Shown here piece by piece: positions 27,689 to 36,001 of a DNA stretch of 64,000 nucleotides; within the stretch, counting starts at the first letter, position 1, and every line of letters starts with the position of its first letter. The DNA is from CBDFLA01 sp965248915 (GTDB lineage: Bacteria; Pseudomonadota; Alphaproteobacteria; M2410). Below the pieces are notes generated by a model that worked only from the letters and a program-made list of their open reading frames with translations, searched no databases and was not told the origin of the DNA. Made by a program: the position numbers and the translations under genes. The stretch lies in NCBI GenBank assembly GCA_965248915.1, contig OZ252216.1, positions 1-64,000 of the forward strand. The letters run 5' to 3'.

Positions 27689-27701
27689 TTATAATGGGCT
27701 G

Positions 27702-28427
27702 ATGACGACCGCCGCCGCCTTTGACATCGCAAATCCAGTCCACAGGAAACTTGGCGGTGCCGACAATGGCATGCGCATGGTCAGGATCGTATGTGTCGAC
27801 GAAGGCCGTCTTCCGGCCGAACCGGTTTTGTTGCGGTTGGAAATCAACGATCCCGGTCGATCTTGCGCGCAATTCGGCGACGTGTTTGGCGAGCGCCCTC
27901 TTGGTTCAGGATTGGGTTGGATAAAGAGGCTCGTGAAGCAACAGGCCAAGCGTCATCCGGTCCATTTCGATGTGGCTTTGGGTCCCTTTGAGGAAAAGGT
28001 CGACGAAGAGCAACTCTATTGCCTCATAGACGAGCTTGAGGCCACAGTAAGAGCGCGCTATCCGGACATAGACGAACGCGTCGAGGCGAAACACGACAGG
28101 CAAGAACGAATGAACTTCCTTCCCGACCGGCGAATGATTGTGCAGATCTGCCGGGACCTCACCCGGAAGAAGCGAAAGCCGCTGCGCTTCCAAGCCTTTC
28201 TCAACCCGAGAGCAAACACGGTCAAGAGGACCGTGCACCACAAGGAATTGAGGCGTTTCAGGGCTCACCGCTCGACATTGGGAGCATGGGTTTTTCTGAC
28301 GGCTCTCGTGATCCAACACCGAAGGGTCGAATTCAGCTTTGCCGCGAGTTCTATGGCGTCGGATGACCTTCTTGCAGAATGGCGGGAGTGTTTCGAGCGC
28401 GTCAATGGACTGGAATGGATCAAGTAA
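27702..28427 (+). CDS. Unknown protein, divergent from the Rep-like gene
   Basis: A 241-residue frame from ATG 27702 (TTG 27681 is an alternative). Its amino-acid use, such as the charged helix 'LYCLIDELEATVRARYPDID', and GC-rich third positions favour this strand. The antisense frames are Leu/Ser/His-rich, as shadows usually are. No family is recognised. It is the only plus-strand gene facing away from the Rep-like gene, so it may belong to the same replicon. Confidence 0.45.
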   Translation: MTTAAAFDIANPVHRKLGGADNGMRMVRIVCVDEGRLPAEPVLLRLEINDPGRSCAQFGDVFGERPLGSGLGWIKRLVKQQAKRHPVHFDVALGPFEEKVDEEQLYCLIDELEATVRARYPDIDERVEAKHDRQERMNFLPDRRMIVQICRDLTRKKRKPLRFQAFLNPRANTVKRTVHHKELRRFRAHRSTLGAWVFLTALVIQHRRVEFSFAASSMASDDLLAEWRECFERVNGLEWIK

Positions 28428-28429
28428 CA

Positions 28430-28527
28430 ACGGCGACATCGACCACAATGACGACAACGGTGACGACGATGGTGACAGTAACGACTGTGGCGACAATGGC
28501 GACAACGACGACATCAATGCCGCCCGG
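28430..28527. repeat. Degenerate GAC/AAC/GGT triplet-rich tract
   Basis: About 100 bp composed almost entirely of GAC, GAT, AAC, AAT and GGY triplets. If translated it gives an Asp/Asn/Gly-rich string. It directly follows the gene at 27702-28427. It could be low-complexity sequence, an iteron-like array, or the remnant of a calcium-binding repeat. Confidence 0.5.
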
Positions 28528-28556
28528 TGTGACTGGCGTCCTGGGGACCCCCTAAT

Positions 28557-28817
28557 TTGAAGTACCTGATCGCATCTCAAGATGGTGTCGAGCGCCCTTT
28601 GTTGTTCCCGGGTTTACTCTATGTGCATTCAATCGTGACGGCTCTCGAACTCACGAATGTCATCGCTTCGGGCGAGGTGCGCCTCAGACGAGGCGTGATC
28701 GAGTGTCGCCCAACATCGGAAGATGAAGGTTTTGGGTGTCGTGGCAACAAAGACGCGCAAGTGATCGCTCAGCATCTAAGCGGCAGGCCGCTGCTCGCGG
28801 TCGAGAACGGTGCCTGA
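28557..28817 (+). CDS. Small hypothetical protein
   Basis: An 86-residue frame with a TTG start. The product 'KYLIASQDGVERPLLFPGLL' resembles short element-borne proteins of the 'retrieves a single domain and stops' type that I cannot name. It has no clear ribosome-binding site. It converges with the XRE gene, the two stops being 5 bp apart, which supports it being a real gene. Confidence 0.4.
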   Translation: MKYLIASQDGVERPLLFPGLLYVHSIVTALELTNVIASGEVRLRRGVIECRPTSEDEGFGCRGNKDAQVIAQHLSGRPLLAVENGA

Positions 28818-28822
28818 TGCGG

Positions 28823-29143
28823 TCAGCTTTTGGCCAAAGCCTTGGCCTGTTTAGCCAGAAGTTCCAATTCCGACTTGGAAAGCGTCTTGGCGGCCGAGGC
28901 AATCTGTTCGATGAGCCGGTCGCGCTCGGTTTGCTTCTTCGGTGACCCGACTCCCAACAATGTGTCGGGCGTCGTCTCCAGAACTTCGGCGATGCGAATG
29001 AGGGTGGTGAGATCTGGTGTTCGATGGCCTGTAACGTAGTTGCCAAACCTTCTTTCCGAAAGCCCCGCTCGTCGGGCGACTTGCCCATGCGTCAGGTCAA
29101 GTTCCGCGGCCCGTTTCCTCATTGATTCTGCGAGTTCGATCAT
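28823..29143 (-). CDS. XRE-family repressor
   Basis: A 106-residue protein with an N-terminal Cro/C1 helix-turn-helix: 'LTHGQVARRAGLSERRFGNY' followed by 'TPDLTTLIRIAEVLETTPD'. The C-terminal 35 residues form a helix suited to dimerisation. Starts are possible at ATG 29143 or GTG 29161. The first lies in a palindrome, so repression of its own transcript is likely. It is the probable master regulator of the 25.8-32.1 kb module. Confidence 0.8.
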   Translation of the reverse strand: MIELAESMRKRAAELDLTHGQVARRAGLSERRFGNYVTGHRTPDLTTLIRIAEVLETTPDTLLGVGSPKKQTERDRLIEQIASAAKTLSKSELELLAKQAKALAKS

Positions 29144-29160
29144 GTGGCCATAAGGCCACA
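29143..29160. promoter_or_regulatory. Palindrome at the XRE start (probable operator)
   Basis: TGTGGCC, four bases, GGCCACA: a perfect 7-bp inverted repeat that overlaps the ATG of the XRE gene. An operator in this position would block transcription or initiation of the repressor gene itself. Confidence 0.5.
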
Positions 29161-29187
29161 CGTTACGTGGGGTATACTATGAACTAT

Positions 29188-29216
29188 TCGTGGTATAAGA
29201 TACCCACGATTCGTGG
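29188..29216. promoter_or_regulatory. Overlapping inverted repeats in divergent promoter region
   Basis: CCACGA-T-TCGTGG (29204-29216) is a perfect palindrome. Just left of it, TCGTGGTAT and ATACCCACGA (29188-29209) form a second, nearly perfect pair. They share the TTCGTGG half-site and sit between the XRE gene and the plus-strand membrane genes. They look like operators of a phage-type switch. Confidence 0.45.
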
Positions 29217-29224
29217 TGTTAGAA

Positions 29225-29317
29225 ATGAACGCACAGAGTCCTGGCAGTGTGGCAGATCCATACCTATTGCGCATGGGTCAAGCTGCCGAACACCTTGGCC
29301 CGATTGGTGACCGGTAA
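29225..29317 (+). CDS. Possible 30-residue peptide
   Basis: A short frame opening at ATG 29225 just past the operator region and divergent from the XRE gene. 'LLRMGQAAEHLG' resembles the first helix of an excisionase-type HTH, but the frame then ends. It may be a truncated excisionase or a leader. Weak support. Confidence 0.25.
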   Translation: MNAQSPGSVADPYLLRMGQAAEHLGPIGDR

Positions 29318-29353
29318 GGCGAGCCGATAGCGATGTAAGAAGAGGTTTTGTCA

Positions 29354-30034
29354 ATGATGGATTCCGCGTGGCGATTTTTCTTGTTCATCGGCATCATGTT
29401 CTTAGTGCTGTTTGCCATGGCCTTCTTAGGAGGCACGCTGTCGATCATCCAAGCTCTGAGCGGCGAACATCCCAAAGACGAATTGACAACCAACATATAC
29501 ATGACCTTGGTGAGCTTTGGTTTCGCTCTCCTCTCTGGTTGGCTGATCAAGAAGTCTGTAAGACGCATCAAAGACATCAAGATCGAGAACGAAATCGAAG
29601 ACGATCAGGCGCCGATGGTCCCTAACAGGATAGAAAGAAGCGCTCGCGCAACCCCATCCGCCCAATCAGACGACGAAGATGGCGCATTCGATAGCATCTT
29701 GGGCTTTGTCGGAATTGTCGTGATTATTGGGCTCGTCGTAATCGGTATCGGGTTCCTTGCCCTTGAAGATTCAAAGGTCAGCCGATGCAAGTCCGAAGTT
29801 CGAGCCTACTACGCCGATGTTGGTCCGAACATTGAGACGGTATCCTGTGGAACTGAAACAGGTATCTATACTGCGACCGGAAATGAATATGTCACCGTTT
29901 GTGTCAACGTGCTTTGGAGCAAGAATCTCCGGGCCGATTCCGGTCCCGATAGAAAGACCATCTTTGAATGTGAGTTCCGTGAAGAGAAGCTAGTCTCATT
30001 TCGATACGTGAGAGAGTTGAGAGAGGATGATTGA
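29354..30034 (+). CDS. Membrane protein, unknown (first of a pair)
   Basis: A 226-residue protein starting at ATG 29354 with AGAGG about 9 nt upstream. Membrane segments lie near residues 8-32, 47-65 and 112-133. A charged linker lies between the second and third, and the C-terminal domain of about 90 residues contains three Cys and is probably outside the cytoplasm. No family is recognised. Its stop touches the start of the next gene, so the two are co-translated. The similar layout of the partner suggests they act as a pair. Confidence 0.6.
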   Translation: MMDSAWRFFLFIGIMFLVLFAMAFLGGTLSIIQALSGEHPKDELTTNIYMTLVSFGFALLSGWLIKKSVRRIKDIKIENEIEDDQAPMVPNRIERSARATPSAQSDDEDGAFDSILGFVGIVVIIGLVVIGIGFLALEDSKVSRCKSEVRAYYADVGPNIETVSCGTETGIYTATGNEYVTVCVNVLWSKNLRADSGPDRKTIFECEFREEKLVSFRYVRELREDD

Positions 30035-30685
30035 ATGTCAGGTGAGGTCTACATTACTATCGCCTATTTCGCACTTGGGATTGTCCTTATTTGGGTCGCT
30101 ACAAAGGCGCTTCGGTGGATCAGAAAATTGCCCCAGGCGAATACTCGACGAACGCATCCCGGAACGTCGGAAGATCGATCTGAATATATTTCTGCGCGCA
30201 CATCAGAAGTCGCGGAAGAAGATGCTGGGGGCCTTGTCGGAGGTGGGACGATCCTCTTCGGCCTGTTCATGCTCCTGCTGCCGATTGCCGTATTCATTTT
30301 GGTCTACTATGAGCCATTCGACAAGATTGCCGTTCAGTCCCAACTTCGTGATGTCGATGGCGCGATCGATGCGCAAGAGATCATTGACAATGCAAAGTCC
30401 AACAAACTCAAAACTATCGAAAAGTATAGTGTCGGAGAACTTGTCGTTTATGGTCGATTCCAGAAGCTGGATGTTCGCAATGGACAAATTGAACTTGAGG
30501 TGAAAGGCGCTTACAGGAGTAGTTATTCGGCCTTTGTCGTGCGTTGCGTGGCGGAAATGTCTGTGGAGGATAGACGCATTGCGACATCAAAAGAGGATGG
30601 GGATATCGTCTACTTCAAAGGGTTCTTTTATGCCATTGATGACTCTAACAACGCGGTCTTTTATCCATGCCTGTTGCTGGAGTGA
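30035..30685 (+). CDS. Membrane protein, unknown (second of a pair)
   Basis: A 216-residue protein with membrane segments near residues 6-25 and 68-93 and a soluble C-terminal domain of about 120 residues. The 'IDAQEIIDNAKSNKLKTIEKY' part resembles the tRNA_anti-like (OB-fold) domain seen in small membrane-anchored proteins. The ATG follows the upstream stop directly. It likely acts with the preceding membrane protein. Confidence 0.6.
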   Translation: MSGEVYITIAYFALGIVLIWVATKALRWIRKLPQANTRRTHPGTSEDRSEYISARTSEVAEEDAGGLVGGGTILFGLFMLLLPIAVFILVYYEPFDKIAVQSQLRDVDGAIDAQEIIDNAKSNKLKTIEKYSVGELVVYGRFQKLDVRNGQIELEVKGAYRSSYSAFVVRCVAEMSVEDRRIATSKEDGDIVYFKGFFYAIDDSNNAVFYPCLLLE

Positions 30686-30712
30686 CCGGCTAGACTGTCT
30701 TGGCCTGTGATC

Positions 30713-31456
30713 TCAAACCGTGCTTGCGATCGGCAGTGGTGGAATCCAATCTGGACTCTCGTTCCTTTTCGGATGGACACGTTCATTGAGGTCTCTTATG
30801 AGCCCAGAAACGACATCGATGGCCCAAGTGACGCAACCATAGGACATGCAGCCAATAGGGTAGATATGACCGTCTTTAGGCGTGAAAGGGCTGAATGCGA
30901 ATCTCTCGTTTCTGAGGCGTTTCTGGAACTTCTGATCGGTGGTTTCTTGGTGCCCTTCAAACGTCATTGGATGTGGATGGGTCAGCGTATTGCGAAGTTC
31001 GATCAGGACCTTTAGCGACTGAATCAACCGAAGTCCTTCATCAATTGGCTCCAGCTTAAGGTGTGCTAGCAGCGCTTGGTGCTTGGTCAGAATGTTCTTT
31101 CTTTCCCAGACATCCCTTAGAGTTTGAGGAACACCAATAGCCTCTTGGAGTTCATTGAAATTGGCTTCGAGTGAGGAAACGACGAGCAGAATGGCCGCAA
31201 TGGCATAGTGTCTGCTTTTGTCAAAATGAGGTCCAAATCCCTCATGACCAAATTCGATCTCGTGTTCATGAAGGACGCGGGCCATTTCGGCAGCCGCCAA
31301 CATGTGAGCCCAGGCGTGATTGTGCCGATGGATCGCGGTAGCCCGCATTTGAAGGGTCGGAAAAGTAAACCTTGCGGTTCCTTCAGATTTGTCAGTTGGT
31401 CTGTCAGACACGACGCTAATGCTCCGGCTCGATTCGTTGAAAAGAGATTCCAACAT
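30713..31456 (-). CDS. HEPN-like protein
   Basis: A 247-residue protein (ATG 31456; an upstream TTG at 31468 is possible). It is helical throughout and contains Arg-Asn-Thr-Leu-Thr-His ('LIELRNTLTHPHP', near residues 151-163), which is the R-x4-H motif with Asn after Arg typical of HEPN RNases. An earlier helix pair, 'HYAIAAILLVVSSLEANFNE', fits the fold. HEPN proteins often serve as the toxic part of abortive-infection or toxin-antitoxin systems. No classical MNT antitoxin lies beside it; it faces the two membrane genes. Confidence 0.6.
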   Translation of the reverse strand: MLESLFNESSRSISVVSDRPTDKSEGTARFTFPTLQMRATAIHRHNHAWAHMLAAAEMARVLHEHEIEFGHEGFGPHFDKSRHYAIAAILLVVSSLEANFNELQEAIGVPQTLRDVWERKNILTKHQALLAHLKLEPIDEGLRLIQSLKVLIELRNTLTHPHPMTFEGHQETTDQKFQKRLRNERFAFSPFTPKDGHIYPIGCMSYGCVTWAIDVVSGLIRDLNERVHPKRNESPDWIPPLPIASTV

Positions 31457-31497
31457 CTCCAACCGCAACGGGCAAGTAGTCCATTGAGCGTGGTGGA

Positions 31498-32061
31498 CTA
31501 TCGCAAGAGTTCAACCGCGTTCTTCACTTCCTGCGGGCGCGCCGAAAGATAAGCGTTGGTTGCAGACAACGACTTATGTCCGACGGCTTTTTGAATCACG
31601 CGGATCGAGACCCCGTGATCCGCAAGCGTGTTTATGAAGAGCGCTCGACCGGCGTGGCTCGATGTTTCAATCCCTGCTTGCCGATAGAGGCCGCGATAGT
31701 GGTTCACAAATGGGAACTGCGAAAATCGCTTGCCGGATTGCGTCAGGATGAGCGGCCCGCGTTCAATGCCACGTACCGCGAAATAGACCATGATCATTTT
31801 CTGCAGCTTGCTGTTGAGGTGTACCTCGCGGGCGTGATTCCATTTCGTGCGATCGGCGGTCAGGTAGATGCGGTCTCGCACCTGATCCAGGTCAAAGTCG
31901 TAAACGTCTTCGGCATTCAGCATGCGGATCTCTCCTACGCGCATCCCGGCGCGTGCCGTTAGCGCGAGGCAAAGTCTGTTCCTCTCCGGATGTCGCGTTG
32001 CGCCCGCGACAGCCACCGTGCGCTTGAACTCCTCTTCGGTGATAGGTCGTGCTTTTGCCAT
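31498..32061 (-). CDS. Tyrosine recombinase, catalytic domain only
   Basis: A 187-residue recombinase with all the active-site residues: Arg41 ('GMRVGEI'), His136-x-x-Arg139 ('SSHAGRAL'), His162 ('GHKS') and Tyr171 ('TNAYL'). There is no N-terminal core-binding domain, so it resembles the short FimB/FimE and transposon-type recombinases rather than the element's 449-residue integrase. It could act on a local invertible or excisable segment. A short inverted repeat lies just upstream (32079-32096). Confidence 0.8.
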   Translation of the reverse strand: MAKARPITEEEFKRTVAVAGATRHPERNRLCLALTARAGMRVGEIRMLNAEDVYDFDLDQVRDRIYLTADRTKWNHAREVHLNSKLQKMIMVYFAVRGIERGPLILTQSGKRFSQFPFVNHYRGLYRQAGIETSSHAGRALFINTLADHGVSIRVIQKAVGHKSLSATNAYLSARPQEVKNAVELLR

Positions 32062-32078
32062 TGAAGTCTCCGAAATAG

Positions 32079-32096
32079 TAATCCGTGTAGGGATTA
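32079..32096. promoter_or_regulatory. Inverted repeat upstream of the small recombinase
   Basis: TAATCC and GGATTA around a 6-bp spacer, 18 bp before the recombinase start codon. It might be an operator or recombinase site. Confidence 0.3.
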
Positions 32097-32510
32097 ATAT
32101 ATTCAGTGAGGCGAGGAGAGATACCTGAAATCAATTCGCTTGGGCGGAAATTCAATGGACTTGCCGAACAGATTTCTAAAACTGTTCTAGGTTAGTCATT
32201 GGCCGCGCGGAAAATCGGCTTGGTGTCACCGTTGCATTGACTTCCAATTGCTAACGAAGAAATAGTAAAGACGAATTGTCAATTTTGTTTGGCGCGGCAC
32301 CGTGGTTAGTGCCCGGCGAGGCAGTATCAGGCATCTAACGACCCAAAAAGAGATAGCTCTTTTGCCACAACAAGAAGGCACAATTGGTTGTGCGCATTGA
32401 CAACTAGAGTTCAGTGTTGAATTTGCCCGCCATAGTGGTACCCTTGATGCCCATTAGGGTGATGGTCTGGGCCTCTATTGGTTCCTGGTCTTCATATGGT
32501 TTTGACGGGT

Positions 32511-32693
32511 ATGCGGCGACTTGATTTCGCGGTGATCGTAAATGCCGCGCGTAGTACATTCAAGCGGCACCTTGTACGAAGAACGATCAACAAGTTCTCG
32601 AATCCGGCCGCGATTGGGGTGACTAGGTGCGGAAACGGTATGATTGCTTTGGATGGAAAGATGACACGATTCGCGATTGAGATAACACCATGA
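32511..32693 (+). CDS. Possible small protein coupled to the lyase gene
   Basis: A 60-residue frame from ATG 32511 (or 32496) whose TGA overlaps the ATG of the lyase gene in an ATGA. It is basic and ends 'MTRFAIEITP'. The start lacks a good ribosome-binding site, and the coupling is the main support. It could be a real leader protein or a chance frame. The rest of 32097-32510 shows nothing I can support, though it should contain the promoter of the cluster. Confidence 0.35.
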   Translation: MRRLDFAVIVNAARSTFKRHLVRRTINKFSNPAAIGVTRCGNGMIALDGKMTRFAIEITP

Positions 32694-34060
32694 TTGGCTT
32701 CAATTCTGACGTACCAGGAATACTGGAGTCCGGCTTTTCGACTAGAGTTGGACGACAAATGTTCTCTGAACGCGCGGTCCTACAGATGTGGTTGCACGTT
32801 GAGGCTGAGTTGGCTTCTGCACAGGCAGAACAGAAGACCATACCTTCCGATGCAGCGAAGCGCATCCGCCAGCATGCCAGTGTAGACAAACTCTCAATGG
32901 ATGACATTAGATCTGAAACAGAAAAAACAGGGCATACGCTTCTAGGACTAATAAACACATTGAGAACCGCGGTCGGCCCTTATAGGGACTACGTCCACTA
33001 CGGGGCAACTACACAAGACATACAAGATACAGCACAAGTTCTATTGCAAAAAGCAGCATTGCAGGAGATTAGGATACTACTCAACAAATTGGCCAAGTTT
33101 CTATGCCAGTTCATTTATCAAACACGGAGTGTCCTTTCCGCGGGTAGGACGCATGCTCGATACTCCACCCCAGTCCCATATTCATCCAAATTTTCTGTAT
33201 GGTTAGATCAAACGAATCGTAACTTCGACAGAATAGAATATTGGGAGAAGAATGGATGCGTGATCCAAATGTATGGAGCGAGCGGCACGTCGCAGATTTT
33301 CGGCGCTCAAGCTTCAGAATTGATCGATTTGCTCGCAAAGAGACTGGGAATTGGCGTCCCGGATTGTTGCTGGCACACGTCTCGGGACCGGACGATTGAT
33401 TATTTAGTAATCCTCGCGCAGATCTCCAGTACATGTGCGAATATTGCAGAGGAAATCAGAACATTAAACCGGGAAGAGATCAAGGAAGTTACTCTAATGC
33501 TTCCAGATGGTGTCATCTCAAGCTCTACGATGCCTCAGAAAAAGAACCCTGACGAGTGCGAGCAAATCCACGTTTTGAATCGACTGATCTTGGGGCATGT
33601 CAGCGTGAGCCTCAATTCAGCCATGTGTGACCATCAAAGGGATTTTCGCGGAACTCGAACCGAATGGATTTCTGTAGCCCAGTCAACGGTCTTCTGCCTG
33701 AAAACTCTTGAGATGTGCGCTTCGATACTGGAACGGTGCAAGGTGAACATGGAGAGGGTGGCACAAATCTATGAGAACAACATCCATGTACTATCGACCG
33801 AGAGGCTTACTTTTGAAATTGGGCAATACATTGGAAAAGACGAAGCAGAGAAAATAATTGCTGAAGTATTTGAGGGGTGTGATGAAAACGCCAGAGATTT
33901 TTTCGTGAGACTCGAAAGTGAACTTCAACAAAGGGGAGTCCCCCTTCCGAGTCCAGCGAGTGAAATATCAGCAGATCCAAGAGATTTCCCCCTCTTTCAG
34001 TCTCAGACAGACAGGGTAATGGCAAACTACGGTGAAAAAGACAGAAGAAAAAGTAACTGA
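32690..34060 (+). CDS. Fumarase/aspartase-superfamily lyase (adenylosuccinate-lyase-like)
   Basis: A 456-residue enzyme of the superfamily that includes fumarase, aspartase, argininosuccinate and adenylosuccinate lyases. The signature 'SSSTMPQKKNP' (277-287) carries the catalytic Ser loop and 'GRTHARYSTP' includes His155. These enzymes eliminate or add an amine across fumarate or an analogue. It is too divergent by eye from the purine enzyme for that role to be assumed. Its frame continues 29 bp into the first ATP-grasp gene, so it belongs to a four-gene operon. It probably makes or releases an amino-acid precursor for the ligases. Confidence 0.8.
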   Translation: MIGFNSDVPGILESGFSTRVGRQMFSERAVLQMWLHVEAELASAQAEQKTIPSDAAKRIRQHASVDKLSMDDIRSETEKTGHTLLGLINTLRTAVGPYRDYVHYGATTQDIQDTAQVLLQKAALQEIRILLNKLAKFLCQFIYQTRSVLSAGRTHARYSTPVPYSSKFSVWLDQTNRNFDRIEYWEKNGCVIQMYGASGTSQIFGAQASELIDLLAKRLGIGVPDCCWHTSRDRTIDYLVILAQISSTCANIAEEIRTLNREEIKEVTLMLPDGVISSSTMPQKKNPDECEQIHVLNRLILGHVSVSLNSAMCDHQRDFRGTRTEWISVAQSTVFCLKTLEMCASILERCKVNMERVAQIYENNIHVLSTERLTFEIGQYIGKDEAEKIIAEVFEGCDENARDFFVRLESELQQRGVPLPSPASEISADPRDFPLFQSQTDRVMANYGEKDRRKSN

Positions 34061-35051
34061 GCCCAACATTTTGATTGCAGGAGCGGGATCAGGCATTGGA
34101 CTTGCCACTGCGAAGCGACTTTCAGAGATTGTTGGAGCCGGCGAGATATTTTCGTCCAACGTGACGGACGACTATCCTGCTCGGCGATTCATCAATCACC
34201 ATCTCAAGTCACCCGACTTTTATTTCGCGAAGGAGGCGACGCAAGCGAGTTTTGTCGAGTTCATAAAGCTAGTTGTTGAGAGGCACAATCTGCATTTCAT
34301 AGTCCCCGCTGGGATATTCGAGCTTCCCGCACTTTCTGAGATTTCTTCAGAGTTGAGCGATGTTGGTTGCCGGGTAATTGTCGAGAGTATGGAAACAATT
34401 GATACGTATTCGGACAAACTGAGGACGACAGAGACTCTCAATATGCTTGGCGTTTTGGCTCCAAAGTCATTACCTGTGGGCAGGAGCAACTATGAAGAAC
34501 TTGAAGTGTTTCTTGGTACGACCTTTTTCGTGAAACCTAGAAATGGTTACGGCTCGAACGGAACTAGTATTGTGTCATCACAAGCTGATCTTGAAGCAGC
34601 AAACGACACAGTGAGGATGTCGTGGGGTGAGCTCATTGCCCAAACATATCTTCCCAACAGCGATGCAGAATATTCCGGTTCGATAGTCTATGGGGCGGAC
34701 GGTAGATTTAAAGACGGCATGGTGGTGAGAAGGCTGAAGTTGGACGGCGTAACTCGCGTCGCCGTTAGGGACGAAGAATGCGAATGCATCGAGCGGGCAC
34801 TTCCCGGTATTGCCGCCGCCGTGGCAGGCCGCTATTGTATAAACATACAGTTTCGCATCCACGACAATGAGATCTGTGTTTTCGAAGTAAACCCTCGATT
34901 CGGCGCGTCCGAGCCTATTCGCAGGCAATTGGGTCTAAACACAGTCCATTCGGTGCTTTCGGAGTACGCAGCATTGTCCGACCCCGCACAAATCAAAAGG
35001 AGATTTGGTCGTGTTTACCGGGAGCTGGACGAAATCTACGTGGATCGGTGA
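34032..35051 (+). CDS. ATP-grasp ligase 1
   Basis: A 339-residue protein with an N-terminal Rossmann-type segment ('NILIAGAGSGIGLATAKRL'), then an ATP-grasp fold: 'FFVKPRNGYGSNGT' for the nucleotide-binding lysine loop and 'ICVFEVNPRFG' for the metal-binding Glu and Asn. It resembles the carbamoyl-phosphate-synthase/PylC-like branch. It would activate a carboxylate as an acyl phosphate and couple it to an amine. The GTG start at 34032 overlaps the lyase gene. The substrate is not readable. Confidence 0.8.
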   Translation: MKKTEEKVTEPNILIAGAGSGIGLATAKRLSEIVGAGEIFSSNVTDDYPARRFINHHLKSPDFYFAKEATQASFVEFIKLVVERHNLHFIVPAGIFELPALSEISSELSDVGCRVIVESMETIDTYSDKLRTTETLNMLGVLAPKSLPVGRSNYEELEVFLGTTFFVKPRNGYGSNGTSIVSSQADLEAANDTVRMSWGELIAQTYLPNSDAEYSGSIVYGADGRFKDGMVVRRLKLDGVTRVAVRDEECECIERALPGIAAAVAGRYCINIQFRIHDNEICVFEVNPRFGASEPIRRQLGLNTVHSVLSEYAALSDPAQIKRRFGRVYRELDEIYVDR

Positions 35052-35056
35052 CCTCT

Positions 35057-36001
35057 ATGAGGGTTGTGATATTCATAAATTCGTACACTCAACACCGGCT
35101 TCATAACTATTTGCTTTATACGAATTCGTTGCTTTCGCTCGGCGTCCGCGTTTTCTTGGGATTTGCGGATCGTATCCAAGTCCACCACAAAAGAATCTCG
35201 TGTGAAGGGTGGTGGCCGCAAGATGCTCTAGTACCCGGTGCAGAAATAGATCAATCCGAATCAACAGTTGAGTATCTCAACGACTTTGATTTAGCGTGGC
35301 TTGTTGGGTACGGATGTCCAGCGAACCAACATGAGAGGTTCCTGATCCTTCGAATTCTCAACGAAGATGTCCGATTTGTAAATGAAGTAGCGTCATTGCA
35401 CTTCTTTCACAACAAGATTCATCTACCACCACTTGTTGATGTCCGCATTCCCGAGACAGTTTATTCAAACGATGTTGCTTTTCTGACAGAGAAGTTTGAA
35501 CAATCGGGATGTTCCTGGGTTGTAAAACCTGCTGAGGGGAGTTTTGGGAGAGATGTGTTCAAACTAAACCAAGGCGATAGTAACGCACACGTATTGATCC
35601 AACACTTCACCGGAAACGGTGATGGGTCATATTGCTTGATGCAAAAGTATGTCGAAGAGGTTGAAGGGGGGGAGAAGCGCGTGATTGTCACGGCCGCCGA
35701 AATCATCTGCGCGTACGAGAAAAGGATTGTAGGGGATGCTTCGCACCGAACAAACGTTCGACAAGGTGGCGTTTCGCGGGAGACAAGTCTAACTTCGGAA
35801 GAAAGAAATCTGTGCGCAAGTGTGTCAAAGCAGTTTCTTGCAAAAGGAATCACTCACATTGGAATCGATTTGGCATTTCCATTTTTGATTGAAGTCAACA
35901 TTGTGAATCCTGGAGGATTGATTAATTTCGAACGACTCACCGGGTGCAACAAATCTGGTGACGTAGTGCGTCTCATGATTAAGCACTTTTCCAATGATTG
36001 A
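35057..36001 (+). CDS. ATP-grasp ligase 2 (glutathione-synthetase-like)
   Basis: A 314-residue protein from ATG 35057 (a GTG at 35048 would overlap the previous stop). Key blocks are 'WVVKPAEGSFGRDVF' (nucleotide loop), 'RVIVTAAEIICAYEK', 'HRTNVRQGG' and 'FLIEVNIVNPGGL', as in GshB and RimK-type ATP-grasp enzymes. The Asn in the last block and the glycine-rich stretch before it bind Mg-ATP. It probably adds a second unit to the product of ligase 1. The next ligase starts 8 bp before its stop. Confidence 0.8.
   Translation: MRVVIFINSYTQHRLHNYLLYTNSLLSLGVRVFLGFADRIQVHHKRISCEGWWPQDALVPGAEIDQSESTVEYLNDFDLAWLVGYGCPANQHERFLILRILNEDVRFVNEVASLHFFHNKIHLPPLVDVRIPETVYSNDVAFLTEKFEQSGCSWVVKPAEGSFGRDVFKLNQGDSNAHVLIQHFTGNGDGSYCLMQKYVEEVEGGEKRVIVTAAEIICAYEKRIVGDASHRTNVRQGGVSRETSLTSEERNLCASVSKQFLAKGITHIGIDLAFPFLIEVNIVNPGGLINFERLTGCNKSGDVVRLMIKHFSND

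Noticed and set aside
27567..27872. Minus-strand frame with a His-Ala-His string that looks like a third HUH protein
   Set aside because: No Tyr motif follows, it is short, and it overlaps a better plus-strand frame.
27906..28580. Minus-strand frame of 224 codons
   Set aside because: Leu/Ser/His-rich antisense composition without motifs; the plus strand looks more coding-like.
32397..32425. TTGACA upstream of the lyase gene as a promoter
   Set aside because: The downstream hexamer at proper spacing is a poor match, so no promoter is claimed.
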